From [Mycobacterium] manitobense (GTDB lineage Bacteria > Actinomycetota > Actinomycetes > Mycobacteriales > Mycobacteriaceae), in NCBI RefSeq assembly GCF_025821665.1, contig NZ_JACKSJ010000093.1, positions 25,011 to 89,010 of the forward strand: a stretch of 64,000 nucleotides of DNA. The letters are read 5' to 3'. The notes under the pieces are model-generated. The model was not told the DNA's origin. It saw only the letters and a list, made by a program, of their open reading frames with translations, and ran no database searches. Positions 35,665 through 46,561 of the stretch are shown in pieces. Within the stretch, counting starts at the first letter, position 1. The number at the start of each line of letters is the position of its first letter. Both the position numbers and the translations under genes were made by a program.

Positions 35665-36720
35665 TCAGCGCAGCCGCGGCGCCGCCTTGGCGCTGATCAA
35701 CGGCAGGTCGAGGTAGGTGGCGATGCCCGGCGCGGCGGCACACACCGCGGGCACCGAGTTCACGCAATGCGCCGCTGTCGCCACGATTCCGTTGTTGCAC
35801 TCGAGGCCCTCCGCCACGCTCTCGGGCTGAAATCCCTTGATGGTCACCGCGAAGTCCGGGTTGCCCTTCGCCTCCATCTCGTAGCGCTCGCCCGCCGGTC
35901 CGAAATCCCATGGCGGATCCAGGTTCTCCTGCCCCATCAGCCAATTGACGGTGACCCGCACCACGACCTCGTCGCCGACGAGCGCCTCCCAGTGGAACTT
36001 GCGGCCTGCGACCTGCCCGGGTTCGATGGCGCCCATCGGGGAGTCGATCGGCGCGGTCGCGACGGCGATCTCCTGCGTGGCGCGAATCTGCGGGTCGGCG
36101 TTGAACCCCATGGCGTCGACGATCATCTTCACCGACTGAATGAAACCGCCGTCGAGCAGCTTCTGCATCGGTCCGGTGAGCGCCTTCTCGGGGGTGTCGC
36201 CGAAGCCCATCACGTAGCGCAGCACGTCCGGCGCGTCGTAGGTGCGCAGATCCGAGAACTCCTCGGCGCGAACGAACGTCACTCCGGTCGACATGATCGA
36301 CATCATCAGCGGGAACTTGTCGCTGATGCCGCCCGGCGCAATGCCGGTGCCGTGCAGCGTCACACCGCCTTCGACGGCGGCGGTGCGCAGCGGTGCGCTC
36401 TCCTTCTCCCCCGGGTAGAACCAGCCGACCGGGGTGACGACGTTCTTGCCCGAGCGCAGCAGCGCCTCGACCTCCTGGGGGTTGGGCAGCAACGGCGCGT
36501 AGATCACCGCGTCGGCGTCGAGGGCGAGGATGTCCTCCACACTGTTGGTCGCGGCGATGCCGATCCGGTCGACACCCACCAGGTCCCCGACGTCGCGTCC
36601 GGCCTTAGCCGCTGAGTGCACCCAGCATCCGGCGAGTTCCAGGTCGGGGTGCTCGAGCACGCCCTTGATCGCGGCGACCCCGACTCCGCCCGTCGCCCAC
36701 TGCACGACCCGTAGGCCCAC
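35665..36720 (-). CDS. DapB-like NAD(P)-binding protein (Rv1059 type)
   Basis: The 351-residue protein has an N-terminal Rossmann fold ([27 protein letters not shown]), matching the dihydrodipicolinate-reductase-like family found in mycobacterial lipid and steroid clusters, and a C-terminal mixed domain with [16 protein letters not shown]. It is not the lysine-pathway DapB, which is shorter. The reaction is unknown. The GTG start at 36720 faces a divergent thiolase across a region holding a KstR-type operator, so both are probably regulated together. Confidence 0.85.
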   Translation of the reverse strand: MGLRVVQWATGGVGVAAIKGVLEHPDLELAGCWVHSAAKAGRDVGDLVGVDRIGIAATNSVEDILALDADAVIYAPLLPNPQEVEALLRSGKNVVTPVGWFYPGEKESAPLRTAAVEGGVTLHGTGIAPGGISDKFPLMMSIMSTGVTFVRAEEFSDLRTYDAPDVLRYVMGFGDTPEKALTGPMQKLLDGGFIQSVKMIVDAMGFNADPQIRATQEIAVATAPIDSPMGAIEPGQVAGRKFHWEALVGDEVVVRVTVNWLMGQENLDPPWDFGPAGERYEMEAKGNPDFAVTIKGFQPESVAEGLECNNGIVATAAHCVNSVPAVCAAAPGIATYLDLPLISAKAAPRLR

Positions 36721-36742
36721 GTCACCCTCCTTGTCGGCGAAT

Positions 36743-36756
36743 TAGAACACGTTCTA
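36743..36756. promoter_or_regulatory. KstR-type operator
   Basis: TAGAACACGTTCTA fits the KstR consensus TNNAACNNGTTNNA at every fixed position, and its arms TAGAAC/GTTCTA are perfectly complementary. It lies 23 bases before the DapB-like start and 45 bases before the thiolase start. KstR is the TetR-family repressor of sterol catabolism genes in mycobacteria and rhodococci; another TetR regulator with similar specificity is possible. Confidence 0.65.
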
Positions 36757-36800
36757 TTGTGGTCTACACCACTTGCGGTGATAAGCGAAGGGCCACAGCC

Positions 36801-37991
36801 ATGCCTGAAAAAGTGTTCGTCGTCGGCGTCGGGATGACGAAGTTCGAGAAGCCCGGCCGCCGCGAGGGGTGGGACTACCCGCAGATGGCCAAGGAGTCGG
36901 GCACCAAGGCGCTCGAGGACGCCGGCATCGACTACTCCGAGGTGCAGCAGGGCTACGTCGGCTACTGCAGCGGCGACTCGACGTCGGGCAACCGCGCGCT
37001 CTACGAGCTGGGCATGACCGGCATCCCGGTGGTCAACGTCAACAACAACTGCTCGACCGGGTCGACGGCGCTGTTCCTGGCCGCCCAGACCATTCGCGGC
37101 GGACTGGCCGACTGCACGATCGCGCTCGGCTTCGAGAAGATGCAGCCCGGCGCGCTGGCCGGCGGCGCCGAGGACCGCGAGTCGCCGCTGGGCCGCCACA
37201 TCAAGGCGCTGGCCGAGATCGATGAGTTCGCCTTCCCCGTCGCGCCGTGGATGTTCGCCGCCGCCGGCCGCGAGCACATGCGCCAGCATGGTTCCACCGC
37301 AGAGCATTTCGCCAAGATCGGCTACAAGAACCACAAGCACTCGGTGAACAACCCGTACGCGCAGTTCCAGGAGGAGTACAGCCTCGACGACATCCTTGGC
37401 GCGCGGATGATCTCCGATCCAGTGACCAAGCTGCAGTGCTCGCCCACCTCGGACGGCTCCGGGGCGGCGATCCTGGCCAGCGAGGCGTTCGTCGACAAGC
37501 ACGGACTGGCGGGCCAGGCCGTGGAGATCGTCGGCCAGGCGATGACCACCGACTTCGAGTCGACGTTCGACGGCAGCGCCAAGAACGTCATCGGCTACGA
37601 CATGAACGTGCAGGCGGCGCGCCAGGTCTACGACCAGTCCGGTCTCGGCCCCACCGACTTCCAGGTGATCGAGCTGCACGACTGCTTCTCGGCCAACGAA
37701 CTGCTGCTCTACGAGGCCCTCGGCCTGTGCGGCGAGGGTGAGGCCCCGAAGCTGATCGACAACAACGACACCACCTACGGCGGCCGCTGGGTGGTCAATC
37801 CGTCGGGCGGGCTGATCTCCAAAGGCCACCCGCTCGGCGCCACCGGGCTGGCGCAGTGCGCGGAGTTGACGTGGCAGCTGCGCGGCACCGCCGACAAGCG
37901 TCAGGTCGACAACGTGACAGCAGCGCTGCAGCACAACATCGGGCTCGGCGGCGCGGCCGTCGTCACGGCCTACCAGCGCGCCGAGCGTTAG
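36801..37991 (+). CDS. SCP2-type thiolase / lipid-transfer protein
   Basis: The 396-residue protein belongs to the SCP2-thiolase group (Ltp proteins of mycobacteria). It has the acyl-Cys position Cys84 in [11 protein letters not shown], the His of [12 protein letters not shown] and [17 protein letters not shown] near the C-terminus. Such proteins perform thiolytic or retro-aldol cleavage of sterol side-chain or fatty acyl-CoA intermediates. The ATG at 36801 follows GAAGGG. The upstream KstR-type site suggests sterol or fatty acid control. Confidence 0.88.
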   Translation: MPEKVFVVGVGMTKFEKPGRREGWDYPQMAKESGTKALEDAGIDYSEVQQGYVGYCSGDSTSGNRALYELGMTGIPVVNVNNNCSTGSTALFLAAQTIRGGLADCTIALGFEKMQPGALAGGAEDRESPLGRHIKALAEIDEFAFPVAPWMFAAAGREHMRQHGSTAEHFAKIGYKNHKHSVNNPYAQFQEEYSLDDILGARMISDPVTKLQCSPTSDGSGAAILASEAFVDKHGLAGQAVEIVGQAMTTDFESTFDGSAKNVIGYDMNVQAARQVYDQSGLGPTDFQVIELHDCFSANELLLYEALGLCGEGEAPKLIDNNDTTYGGRWVVNPSGGLISKGHPLGATGLAQCAELTWQLRGTADKRQVDNVTAALQHNIGLGGAAVVTAYQRAER

Positions 37992-38020
37992 TCACCTTCG
38001 GAGCGCGAGCAGGGAGAACG

Positions 38021-39652
<1,632 letters not shown>

Positions 39653-39805
39653 CGAACGCCTCCCCTTCGGTTGGGCGCGATGCTAATGCGGGGGCGGCGG
39701 TGGAGTCCGCCGATTGGTGCTGTCGAACGCCCGGGCTCCGGAACGTTTGGGCTTCCGCCGGCGATGTATTCAGAGGATGGTTGAGGTGAACCAGGAGGTT
39801 CGGTC

Positions 39806-40126
39806 ATGAATGCGAAGACAGCACTGGGCGCGGCGGTACTGGCGATGTGTGCGGTGCTGGCCGTACCCGCCGGTCTCGCGTCGGCCGAGGAAACGGCGCT
39901 GGAGACCATCACCCGCTACGAGGACGCCGGTTACACGGTGAACATCGACCGGGTCGGTTCCGCACCGCTCGACCAATGCACCGTCACCGGGATCCGCAAT
40001 CCCCAAGAGACCACACGGCTGGAACCCAACAACGGTCAGTACCGATGGTGGGACGACGACTACGACGACAGGTTGATCGAGGTCGTCATCCGCACCATCT
40101 CCATCTCGCTGAATTGCTCACGCTGA
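39806..40126 (+). CDS. Small secreted protein, paralog 1
   Basis: The 106-residue product has a signal peptide (about 1-27, ending GLASA) and an 80-residue mature domain with two Cys. It contains GYTVNIDRVGSAPLDQC, then VTGIRNP, and ends SLNCSR. The same motif pattern recurs in the convergent gene at 40132-40443, so the two are paralogs. The ATG follows a very good AGGAGG site. No function is known; the length, secretion and paired Cys resemble small mycobacterial exported proteins. Confidence 0.8.
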   Translation: MNAKTALGAAVLAMCAVLAVPAGLASAEETALETITRYEDAGYTVNIDRVGSAPLDQCTVTGIRNPQETTRLEPNNGQYRWWDDDYDDRLIEVVIRTISISLNCSR

Positions 40127-40143
40127 CACCCTCAGCGTGAGCA
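40115..40143. terminator. Perfect hairpin shared by both 3' coding ends
   Basis: TGCTCACGCTGA (40115-40126) and its exact complement TCAGCGTGAGCA (40132-40143) flank a five-base CACCC loop. Each arm encodes the last codons of one of the two convergent secreted paralogs: Cys-Ser-Arg-stop. The 12-bp stem could act as a bidirectional terminator or 3' stabiliser, although there is no T-tract. Confidence 0.65.
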
Positions 40144-40443
40144 GTCCACCGAGACGGTGATCGTCTGGCGTCGGTTGTTGCCGGTGGCGAACGGATTGTC
40201 GCCGTCCTCGTCGCGCAGGACGAAACCGGCCTGCCTGCGCGGGTTCTTGATGTCGGTGACGACGCACTGGTCGATCGGCGCGCTGCCCAACCGGTTGACC
40301 TTCACGTCGAAACCCTGCGCCTCGAGGGTGGCGATGGTCAGGTCCGCCGATTCGGCGGCCGCCTCGGCCACTGCCGCCGGTGCGAGGATCGCCGCGCAAG
40401 CCGCGGCCGCGATGCCGGTGGAGATCAACAGGTAGGTCCTCAT
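40132..40443 (-). CDS. Small secreted protein, paralog 2
   Basis: The 103-residue product starts MRTYLLISTGIAAAAC, has a signal peptide (about 1-30) and a mature domain with GFDVKVNRLGSAPIDQC, VVTDIKNP and a final VDCSR. These match the neighbouring convergent paralog. An ATG five codons upstream (40458) is possible, but AAGG lies 8 bases before the ATG at 40443. The genes end six bases apart with a shared palindrome, suggesting a tail-to-tail inverted duplication. Confidence 0.78.
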   Translation of the reverse strand: MRTYLLISTGIAAAACAAILAPAAVAEAAAESADLTIATLEAQGFDVKVNRLGSAPIDQCVVTDIKNPRRQAGFVLRDEDGDNPFATGNNRRQTITVSVDCSR

Positions 40444-40521
40444 CGTCGTGCCCTTCATTCGTCGTTGACTGCTTCAGAAGGGTCGACGGGCGAGGCGCCG
40501 AAAAGGTTCATCGCAACGAAA

Positions 40522-40549
40522 AGCCCGGCCGAAACGTGTCGGCCGGGCT
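40522..40549 (-). terminator. Intrinsic terminator of dctA
   Basis: AGCCCGGCCGA and TCGGCCGGGCT form a perfect 11-bp stem around a six-base loop. In the minus-strand direction it is followed by TTTCGTT. It lies 14 bases downstream of the dctA stop. Confidence 0.8.
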
Positions 40550-40562
40550 CTTCGCTTGTCGC

Positions 40563-41939
40563 TCAGGCGGTGACGGTCTGACGCGTCTGCTCGTGGTCGT
40601 CGTCCACCATGGTGAGTTCGTCGAACGGATCGTCGCCGCGCAGGACGGAGTCGACCCTGCCCTTGTCGATCGTGTGGGTCCACGAACCGACGAGGATGGT
40701 GGCGACGGCGTTGCCGGAGAAGTTGGTCAGCGCGCGGGCTTCGGACATGAACCGGTCGATACCGACGATCAGGCCCACCCCGTCGAGCAGGTCCGGGCGG
40801 TGCGCCTGCAGGCCGCCGGCCAAGGTGGCCAGGCCGGCGCCGGTGACCCCGGCCGCACCCTTGGACGCGACGATCATGAACACCAGCAGCCCGATCTGTT
40901 CGCCGAGCGAGAGCGGGTCGCCGAGTGCTCCGGCGATGAACAGCGACGCCATCGTGAGGTAGATCGCGGTGCCGTCCAGGTTGAACGAGTAGCCGGTCGG
41001 GACGACCACGCCAACGGTGCTGCGGTCGACGCCGAGGTGCTCCATCTTGGCGATCAGGCGGGGCAGCGCGGACTCCGACGACGAGGTCGACACGATCAGC
41101 AGGTACTCGCGGGCCAGGTAGCGGACCAGCTTGAAGATCGACACGCCGGACACCACCCGCAGGATGACGCCGAGCACGCCGAACACGAAGATGATGCAGG
41201 TGATGTAGAAGCCGAGCATCAGGCCGAGCAGTTGCGTCACCGCCGACCAGCCGGTCTGACCCACCACGTTGGCGATGGCGCCGAACGCGCCGATCGGGGC
41301 CAGCCACAGGATCATCACCAGGACCTTGAACACCAGCTTCTGCAGCGAGGCGATGGCCCGCAGCGCCGGCTCACCGGCGGTGCCCATGCCCTGCAGCGCG
41401 AATCCGACGAGCAGCGCGACGAACAGCGCCTGGAGCACGCTGCCGGCGGTGAGCGAGGAGAACAGCGTCTCGGGGATGATGCCCTGGACGAAGTCGAGCA
41501 TCCCGCCGGACTCGTGGGCCTTCTCGGCCAGCTCGGCGCCCTTGCCTGCGGTGCTGTCGGACAGGTTCAGCCCACTGCCGGGGTGCAGGATGTTGCCGAC
41601 CACCAGGCCGATGGCGAGGGCGAAGGTGGACATCGCGAGGAAGTAGACGAAGGCCAGGCCACCGACCTTGCCGACGGTGGCGGCCTTGCGTACCGATCCG
41701 ATGCCCAACACGATCGTGCAGAAGATGACGGGGGCGATCATCATCTTGATCAGGTCGACGAACATCGTGCCGAGGATGCCGACGCTCTTGCCGACCTCGG
41801 GGGCGAGCAGGCCCACGATCACACCGGCGACCACCGCGACGATGACGCCGATGTAGAGCCAGTGCGTGCGGTCGCGGCGCTTGGGCGGCGCCGGCGGATC
41901 GGGTTGCGACGGCGGGGGCGGGTCCAGGGTCACGCTCAT
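40563..41939 (-). CDS. dctA: C4-dicarboxylate:cation symporter DctA
   Basis: The 458-residue secondary transporter of the DAACS family imports succinate, fumarate, malate and related acids with protons or sodium. It has the family Ser-rich re-entrant loop in STSSSESALPRLIAKME, the TGYSFNLDGTAIYLTMA signature and the downstream SKGAAGVTGAG loop and SGNAVATILVG helix. The N-terminal 20 residues are Pro-rich and cytosolic. The ATG at 41939 gives the usual start. A CitA/DcuS-type two-component system 1.3 kb away may regulate it. Confidence 0.92.
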   Translation of the reverse strand: MSVTLDPPPPSQPDPPAPPKRRDRTHWLYIGVIVAVVAGVIVGLLAPEVGKSVGILGTMFVDLIKMMIAPVIFCTIVLGIGSVRKAATVGKVGGLAFVYFLAMSTFALAIGLVVGNILHPGSGLNLSDSTAGKGAELAEKAHESGGMLDFVQGIIPETLFSSLTAGSVLQALFVALLVGFALQGMGTAGEPALRAIASLQKLVFKVLVMILWLAPIGAFGAIANVVGQTGWSAVTQLLGLMLGFYITCIIFVFGVLGVILRVVSGVSIFKLVRYLAREYLLIVSTSSSESALPRLIAKMEHLGVDRSTVGVVVPTGYSFNLDGTAIYLTMASLFIAGALGDPLSLGEQIGLLVFMIVASKGAAGVTGAGLATLAGGLQAHRPDLLDGVGLIVGIDRFMSEARALTNFSGNAVATILVGSWTHTIDKGRVDSVLRGDDPFDELTMVDDDHEQTRQTVTA

Positions 41940-42083
41940 GGCTCTTCTCCAAGGTCGACAGCGAATGTGATCTGCAAGTAGGTTCGGCGAGGACGTGAGC
42001 CAGGTCACGCTTTAGTTCATTAAGTTCGGGCGTGCGCTGTAGTCGGGATGTGAACGCGGTCGGCGACCGGAGGCGGTGAACAG

Positions 42084-42290
42084 GTGAACTGGGCGGTCGG
42101 CGCCGGGGTGGTCGGCGTGGTGCTCGTCGCCATCGCCGTGTGGTGGCAGGCCAGGCAGCGGCCGGCGGGGCCGGGCGGGGCTCGGGTCGACTGGTGGACG
42201 TGTCCCCGGTGTCGCTTCCTCTGGTACACCGTCAGCCCACAACGGGTGGTATGTCCCGCCTGCGGCGCCACCATCGACGACGAGGACTGA
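42084..42290 (+). CDS. Small membrane-anchored zinc-ribbon protein
   Basis: The 68-residue product has one transmembrane helix at its N-terminus (about 4-22) and a short soluble domain with two CxxC pairs, TCPRC and VCPACG, spaced as in a zinc ribbon. The GTG start at 42084 is preceded by GGAGGCGGTGAACAG, a good ribosome-binding site. It diverges from dctA across 144 bases. Function unknown; small ribbons of this type can act as membrane-bound adaptors. Confidence 0.7.
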   Translation: MNWAVGAGVVGVVLVAIAVWWQARQRPAGPGGARVDWWTCPRCRFLWYTVSPQRVVCPACGATIDDED

Positions 42291-42354
42291 GTCGACCGGT
42301 TCCTGCTGGAGGACGCGGTCGACGATGGTTCACTACGGGCAGCTGAGAGGACGT

Positions 42355-43245
42355 ATGGGCGCTTTGGACAACCACGTGAGGACACCGGACGGACGCGTGC
42401 TGGCGTACGTCGAGGTCGGCGACCCGGGTGGACCCTTGGTGCTGCACAACCACGGCGGTCCCAGCAGCAGGCTCGAGGCGCACCTGTTCGCCGACGCGGC
42501 GACGGCGCGTGGGTTGCGGTTCGTCTGCGTCGACCGCCCCGGCTTCGGGCGCTCCACCCGGCAGCGCAACCGGACCTACCGCGGCTGGACAGAGGACCTC
42601 GTCACGGTCGCCGACGCCCTGGGCCGCCACGAGTTCGGTGTGACGGGCTGGTCGGAGGGCGGCCCGTGGGCGCTGGCCGCCGCCGCCTACCTCGACCCGG
42701 CACGGCTGCGCCACGTCAGCAGTCTGGCCCCGGGCAGCTACGGCGCCTTCGGTGACAACTGGGCGGCCGGCCGGCTGTCGAGAGCCGACGCGTTCGGCGG
42801 CACCCTGGCGCTGCGCTTCCGGCCGGGCTTCCATCTGATGTACGCAGCGGTCGGGTTGACGGCCACCCGCTTCCCGCGGAGTTACCTGAAAGAAGTGCGC
42901 AAGGCCGTCAACGACTACGACCGGGAGATCCTTCAGCAGGCCCACAACGCGGCCGCCTTCGCCGACGCCGGCGCCGAGTGCTTCGCGCAGGGCAGCGAGG
43001 GATTGGTGCGCGACGCCGATCTGCTGTACCGGCAGTGGGCTTTCGACGTGACGGCCATCGAACGTCCGGTGCATCTGTGGCAGGGACTCGACGACCGGCT
43101 GGTCCCGGCGTCGATCAACGAGACCGTGGCCGAACGGATGCCCGGCGCGCAGTGGCATCCGGTACCCGGGGCAGGGCATTTCGTCGCCGTCGGCTGCGCC
43201 GACGAGGTCTTCGCAATCGCCGCAGCGGATCTCGGCGCGGACTAG
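42355..43245 (+). CDS. Alpha/beta hydrolase
   Basis: The 296-residue protein has the alpha/beta hydrolase oxyanion motif LHNHGGPSS, the CVDRPGFGRS strand, the nucleophile elbow GWSEGG, the acid in GLDDRLVP and the catalytic His in VPGAGHFVAVG. The cofactor-free hydrolase or haloalkane-dehalogenase-like superfamily is broad, so no substrate is offered. The ATG at 42355 follows GAGAGGACGT. It ends 11 bases before the sensor kinase gene and is probably cotranscribed with it. Confidence 0.85.
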   Translation: MGALDNHVRTPDGRVLAYVEVGDPGGPLVLHNHGGPSSRLEAHLFADAATARGLRFVCVDRPGFGRSTRQRNRTYRGWTEDLVTVADALGRHEFGVTGWSEGGPWALAAAAYLDPARLRHVSSLAPGSYGAFGDNWAAGRLSRADAFGGTLALRFRPGFHLMYAAVGLTATRFPRSYLKEVRKAVNDYDREILQQAHNAAAFADAGAECFAQGSEGLVRDADLLYRQWAFDVTAIERPVHLWQGLDDRLVPASINETVAERMPGAQWHPVPGAGHFVAVGCADEVFAIAAADLGAD

Positions 43246-43256
43246 GCGGGCGCCCG

Positions 43257-44816
43257 GTGCGGTGGACAGCCTGGCCGCGGTCACTGGCCGGTCAGGCGAT
43301 CGCGATGCAGATCGTGGTGATCGCCGTGATCGTGCTGGCCGGCAGCGTGCTGGCGCTGCTGGACGCGCGCCGCGACGGCGACGAGGCCGCGCGTCAGCAG
43401 GTGATCGCCATCGCCACCGCGCTGGCCGACGCACCGTCGACGGCGTCGGCGATCGAATCCGGCACTGCCACAGCGGCTCTGCAACCGGTCACCGAGGCGG
43501 TCCGGATGCACACCGACATCGCGTTCATCACCATCATGGCGCCCGACGGCATCCGTTACACCCACACCGATCCCCGCCAGATAGGCGGCCGCTACCTCGG
43601 CACGACGGAGCCCGCCCTGCGCGGTGAGACGTTCAGCGAGGTCTACACCGGCACGCTGGGTCCGTCGATCCGGGCGGTCGCGCCCGTGCGCAACGGGTCC
43701 GGTGAGATCGTCGGGCTGGTCTCGGCGGGGATCACCCAGCAGACCCTCGCGCAGCGATGGCGTGGCCAGGTCCCGACGATCGCCGCGGTGAGCGTTGCGG
43801 CGCTTGTGGTGTCGTCGCTCGGGCTGTGGCTCGTCCGGCGACGCCTGCTCCGGCAGACCCACGGCCTGCGGCCCGACGAACTGCGGGTGATGTACGAACA
43901 CCACGACGCGATCCTGCATTCGGTGTCGGAGGGTCTGATCGTGCTCGACCGCAACGGCGTCGCGCTGGTCAACGACGAGGCCCGCCGCCTGCTCGGGCTG
44001 CCGCCCGGCCCGGTGGACGCCTCGGCCCTGCCCGACTTCCTGCGCGCCCACGACCCCGGTGTGCGCGACGAGGTGCACGTCACCGACGAACGGGTGCTGG
44101 TGGTGAACCGCTCGCGGGTCGCCGAATCGGACTCCGAGGTGGTGACGGTCCGCGATCGCACCGAATTACAGGGTGCGCTCGGCGAACTCAGCTCCCTGCA
44201 GGTGCTCGCCGACTCGCTGCGCGCGCAGGCGCACGAAGCCGCCAACAAGCTGCACACCGTCGTCACCATGGTGGAGATGGGCAGGCCGGAGGACGCGGTG
44301 ACGTTCGCGACCCGCGAGCTGGAGCTGTCGCAGCGCCTGGTCGACCGGCTCTCCGAGGCCGTCGGCGAGCCGGCGCTGGTGGCGCTCCTGCTCGGCAAGA
44401 CCGCGCAGGCCGACGAGCGGGGCATCGCGCTGACCGTCACCGAGGACACCCACCTGCCGTCGGATGCCGACGACGTGCCGCTGACCGGTCAGGAGATGGT
44501 CACGGTGCTGGGCAATCTCGTCGACAACGCGATGGACGCGTGCGACCGCGACGACCCGTGGGTGGAGGTGACCGTGACCCTGGACGACGACACCCTGCTG
44601 ATGCGGGTGGCCGACAGCGGGTCCGGGATGGACGCCGAGGCGTTCCGGCGGGCGATGCAGCGCGGATACTCGACGAAGTCCGGCACGGACGCCGACCAGC
44701 ACGGCCTCGGACTCGCGTTGGTGGCGCAGGTGGTCGACCGCCATCGGGGCACGCTGACCGCCGACGTCACCTACGGTTCGGTGGTGACGGTGACCGTGCC
44801 GCGGGAGGCGTCGTGA
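43257..44816 (+). CDS. CitA/DcuS-type sensor histidine kinase
   Basis: The 519-residue kinase has a transmembrane helix at about 12-34, an extracytoplasmic sensor domain of the CitA/DcuS fold (about 35-165, with YTHTDPRQIGGRYLG and VAPVRN...GLVSAGI), a second helix (about 174-195), a PAS-like region (215-300), the phospho-acceptor His326 in QAHEAANKLHTV, and an ATPase domain with NLVDNAMDACD, DSGSGM and HGLGLALV. Such kinases sense citrate or C4-dicarboxylates. The GTG at 43257 lacks a clear ribosome-binding site. The stop overlaps the regulator's start as GTGA. Confidence 0.9.
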   Translation: MRWTAWPRSLAGQAIAMQIVVIAVIVLAGSVLALLDARRDGDEAARQQVIAIATALADAPSTASAIESGTATAALQPVTEAVRMHTDIAFITIMAPDGIRYTHTDPRQIGGRYLGTTEPALRGETFSEVYTGTLGPSIRAVAPVRNGSGEIVGLVSAGITQQTLAQRWRGQVPTIAAVSVAALVVSSLGLWLVRRRLLRQTHGLRPDELRVMYEHHDAILHSVSEGLIVLDRNGVALVNDEARRLLGLPPGPVDASALPDFLRAHDPGVRDEVHVTDERVLVVNRSRVAESDSEVVTVRDRTELQGALGELSSLQVLADSLRAQAHEAANKLHTVVTMVEMGRPEDAVTFATRELELSQRLVDRLSEAVGEPALVALLLGKTAQADERGIALTVTEDTHLPSDADDVPLTGQEMVTVLGNLVDNAMDACDRDDPWVEVTVTLDDDTLLMRVADSGSGMDAEAFRRAMQRGYSTKSGTDADQHGLGLALVAQVVDRHRGTLTADVTYGSVVTVTVPREAS

Positions 44817-45502
44817 TCTCGGTGCTGATCGTCGAGGACGACCCGTTGATCGCCGAGGCGCATCAGGTGTATCTCGGCCGGCTGCCGGGGTTCACGACGG
44901 CGGCCGTCGCGCACACCGCGCGCGACGGCATGCGGTTGGCGGCCGAGGCAGCGGCGTCGGACGCTCCGATCGACCTCGTGCTGCTCGACATCGGACTGCC
45001 CGACGCGAGCGGGATCTCGCTGGCGTCGGCACTTTCGGGGTTGCGGCCCGCACCCGACATCATCGCGATCACGTCGGAGCGGGATCTGGAGATGGTGCGC
45101 GCCGCGGTGTCCCACGGCGCGCTCGCGTACCTGCTCAAGCCGTTCACCTTCGCGGCGTTCCGCGACCGCCTCGAGCGCTACCGCCGCTACCGCGACGCGT
45201 TGCCCGCAGGCACCGACGCGGCCAGTCAGGTCGAGGTCGACCGGGCACTGGCCGAACTGCGGGTCACCACCGACAGGTCGGTGACGCCCAAGGGTGCGGC
45301 CGCGGGCACCACCGACGAAGTCGCCCGCATCGTCCGCGACGCCGACGAGGGTCTGACGGCCGACGAGGTGGCCAGGCAGATCGGGGTGTCACGGGTGACG
45401 GCGTGGCGCTACCTCGAGCGGCTCGCCGACGACGGCACCGTCACTCGCGCCACCGACTACGGAAAGGCCGGCCGCCCCAAGACCCGTTACGAGTGGCGCT
45501 GA
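44813..45502 (+). CDS. CitB/DcuR-type response regulator
   Basis: The 229-residue regulator has a receiver domain (1-125) with acidic pocket EDD, phospho-acceptor Asp59 in LVLLDIGLPD, the switch Thr in AITSE and Lys in LLKPF. The C-terminal output domain has a helix-turn-helix (LTADEVARQIGVSRVTAWRYLERL). This matches CitB/DcuR-type partners of CitA/DcuS kinases. Overlap with the kinase gene shows they are a cognate pair. DctA is the most obvious target in the window, although it is not adjacent. Confidence 0.92.
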   Translation: MISVLIVEDDPLIAEAHQVYLGRLPGFTTAAVAHTARDGMRLAAEAAASDAPIDLVLLDIGLPDASGISLASALSGLRPAPDIIAITSERDLEMVRAAVSHGALAYLLKPFTFAAFRDRLERYRRYRDALPAGTDAASQVEVDRALAELRVTTDRSVTPKGAAAGTTDEVARIVRDADEGLTADEVARQIGVSRVTAWRYLERLADDGTVTRATDYGKAGRPKTRYEWR

Positions 45503-45508
45503 TCCCGG

Positions 45509-46561
45509 TCAGACGGCGACGAGTTCGCGAGCCTGAGACGGGATGCGGTCGGTGGCCGCGGTCTGCGAGTACACCAGCGGCTGCATCGACGTGACCGAGA
45601 ACGCGGTCACGGTGCCTGCGTAGTCGGCGACGTAGAGCCGGCTGCCGTCGGCGCTGAGCGCGATGCACGACGGGCGCGCCTCCACCTGGACGGTGTGGAG
45701 CACTTCGTTGGTCCGCGTGCACAGCACCGCGACATGGTTGTAGTCGACGATGTAGGCCCGGCTGCCGTCGGCGCTGAGCGCCAACTGCACCGGCGCGCGG
45801 CCGATCTCGACGATGCCGGTCACCTTGTTCGTCGAGAGGTCGACGGTTTCGACGGCGCCGCCGAGGGTGCGGTGTGACGTGAGCACGTAGGCGGTGGTGT
45901 CGTCGACGAGGGCGAGGTCGCGGATCGGGCCGCCGATCCTGACCGTCGCCACGATCTGGGTGGTCTCCACGTCGACCACCAGCAGGCGACTGCCCTCGGT
46001 GTCGGAAGCCGCGACGTAGAGGCGCTTGCCTGCCGCGTCGATGCGCAGCGCGTCGACGTTGATCCCGGGGCCGGTGGCCACGTCAACGGTGCCGGCCCGC
46101 TCGGCCGTGGTGTCGATGACCGCGACGTCGACGTGGTCGTAGCTGCTGCGGCCGGCGAAGACCTTCTTGCCGTCGGGGCTGACCGCCAGTGCGGTGACGC
46201 CGAAGGCCAACGGGTACTCGGCGAGCACCGACGCGCCGACCGTGTCGATCACCGCGACGCCGTCGGTGGTCGACGATGTCGTCGTCACGTACGCGCGGTC
46301 ACCGGTCGCCGCGACGGCGAACGGCTCCCCCGGCGCCCGGACGAGGGCGGTGACCGCCGCCGCGTCGGCGTCGAGGACCGAGACCGCGCGCACCCCGAGG
46401 TGCGTCGCGACGACCGCTCCGCTGTCGGGGTCGACGGTCAGGTCACCGATGGGTCGGCCGATCGTGACCGATCCGATGACGGTGAGGTCCTGATCAGTGG
46501 TGACGACGTCTGACGACTCATCGTGTGTGGGCCCGCTCGCGCGGGTGAAGATATTTGCCAT
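45509..46561 (-). CDS. YVTN-type beta-propeller protein (Rv1057 type)
   Basis: The 350-residue protein consists of about seven repeats with pattern VSPDGKKVFAG, ADGSRAYIVDYN, ADGSRLYVADYAG, typical of YVTN/YncE beta-propellers. It lacks a signal peptide. By position next to the fadD14-type gene and by architecture it corresponds to Rv1057, a stress-induced propeller protein controlled by TrcR and MprA in M. tuberculosis. The binding partner is unknown. The ATG at 46561 follows a long A/T-rich upstream region that may hold its control sites. Confidence 0.85.
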   Translation of the reverse strand: MANIFTRASGPTHDESSDVVTTDQDLTVIGSVTIGRPIGDLTVDPDSGAVVATHLGVRAVSVLDADAAAVTALVRAPGEPFAVAATGDRAYVTTTSSTTDGVAVIDTVGASVLAEYPLAFGVTALAVSPDGKKVFAGRSSYDHVDVAVIDTTAERAGTVDVATGPGINVDALRIDAAGKRLYVAASDTEGSRLLVVDVETTQIVATVRIGGPIRDLALVDDTTAYVLTSHRTLGGAVETVDLSTNKVTGIVEIGRAPVQLALSADGSRAYIVDYNHVAVLCTRTNEVLHTVQVEARPSCIALSADGSRLYVADYAGTVTAFSVTSMQPLVYSQTAATDRIPSQARELVAV

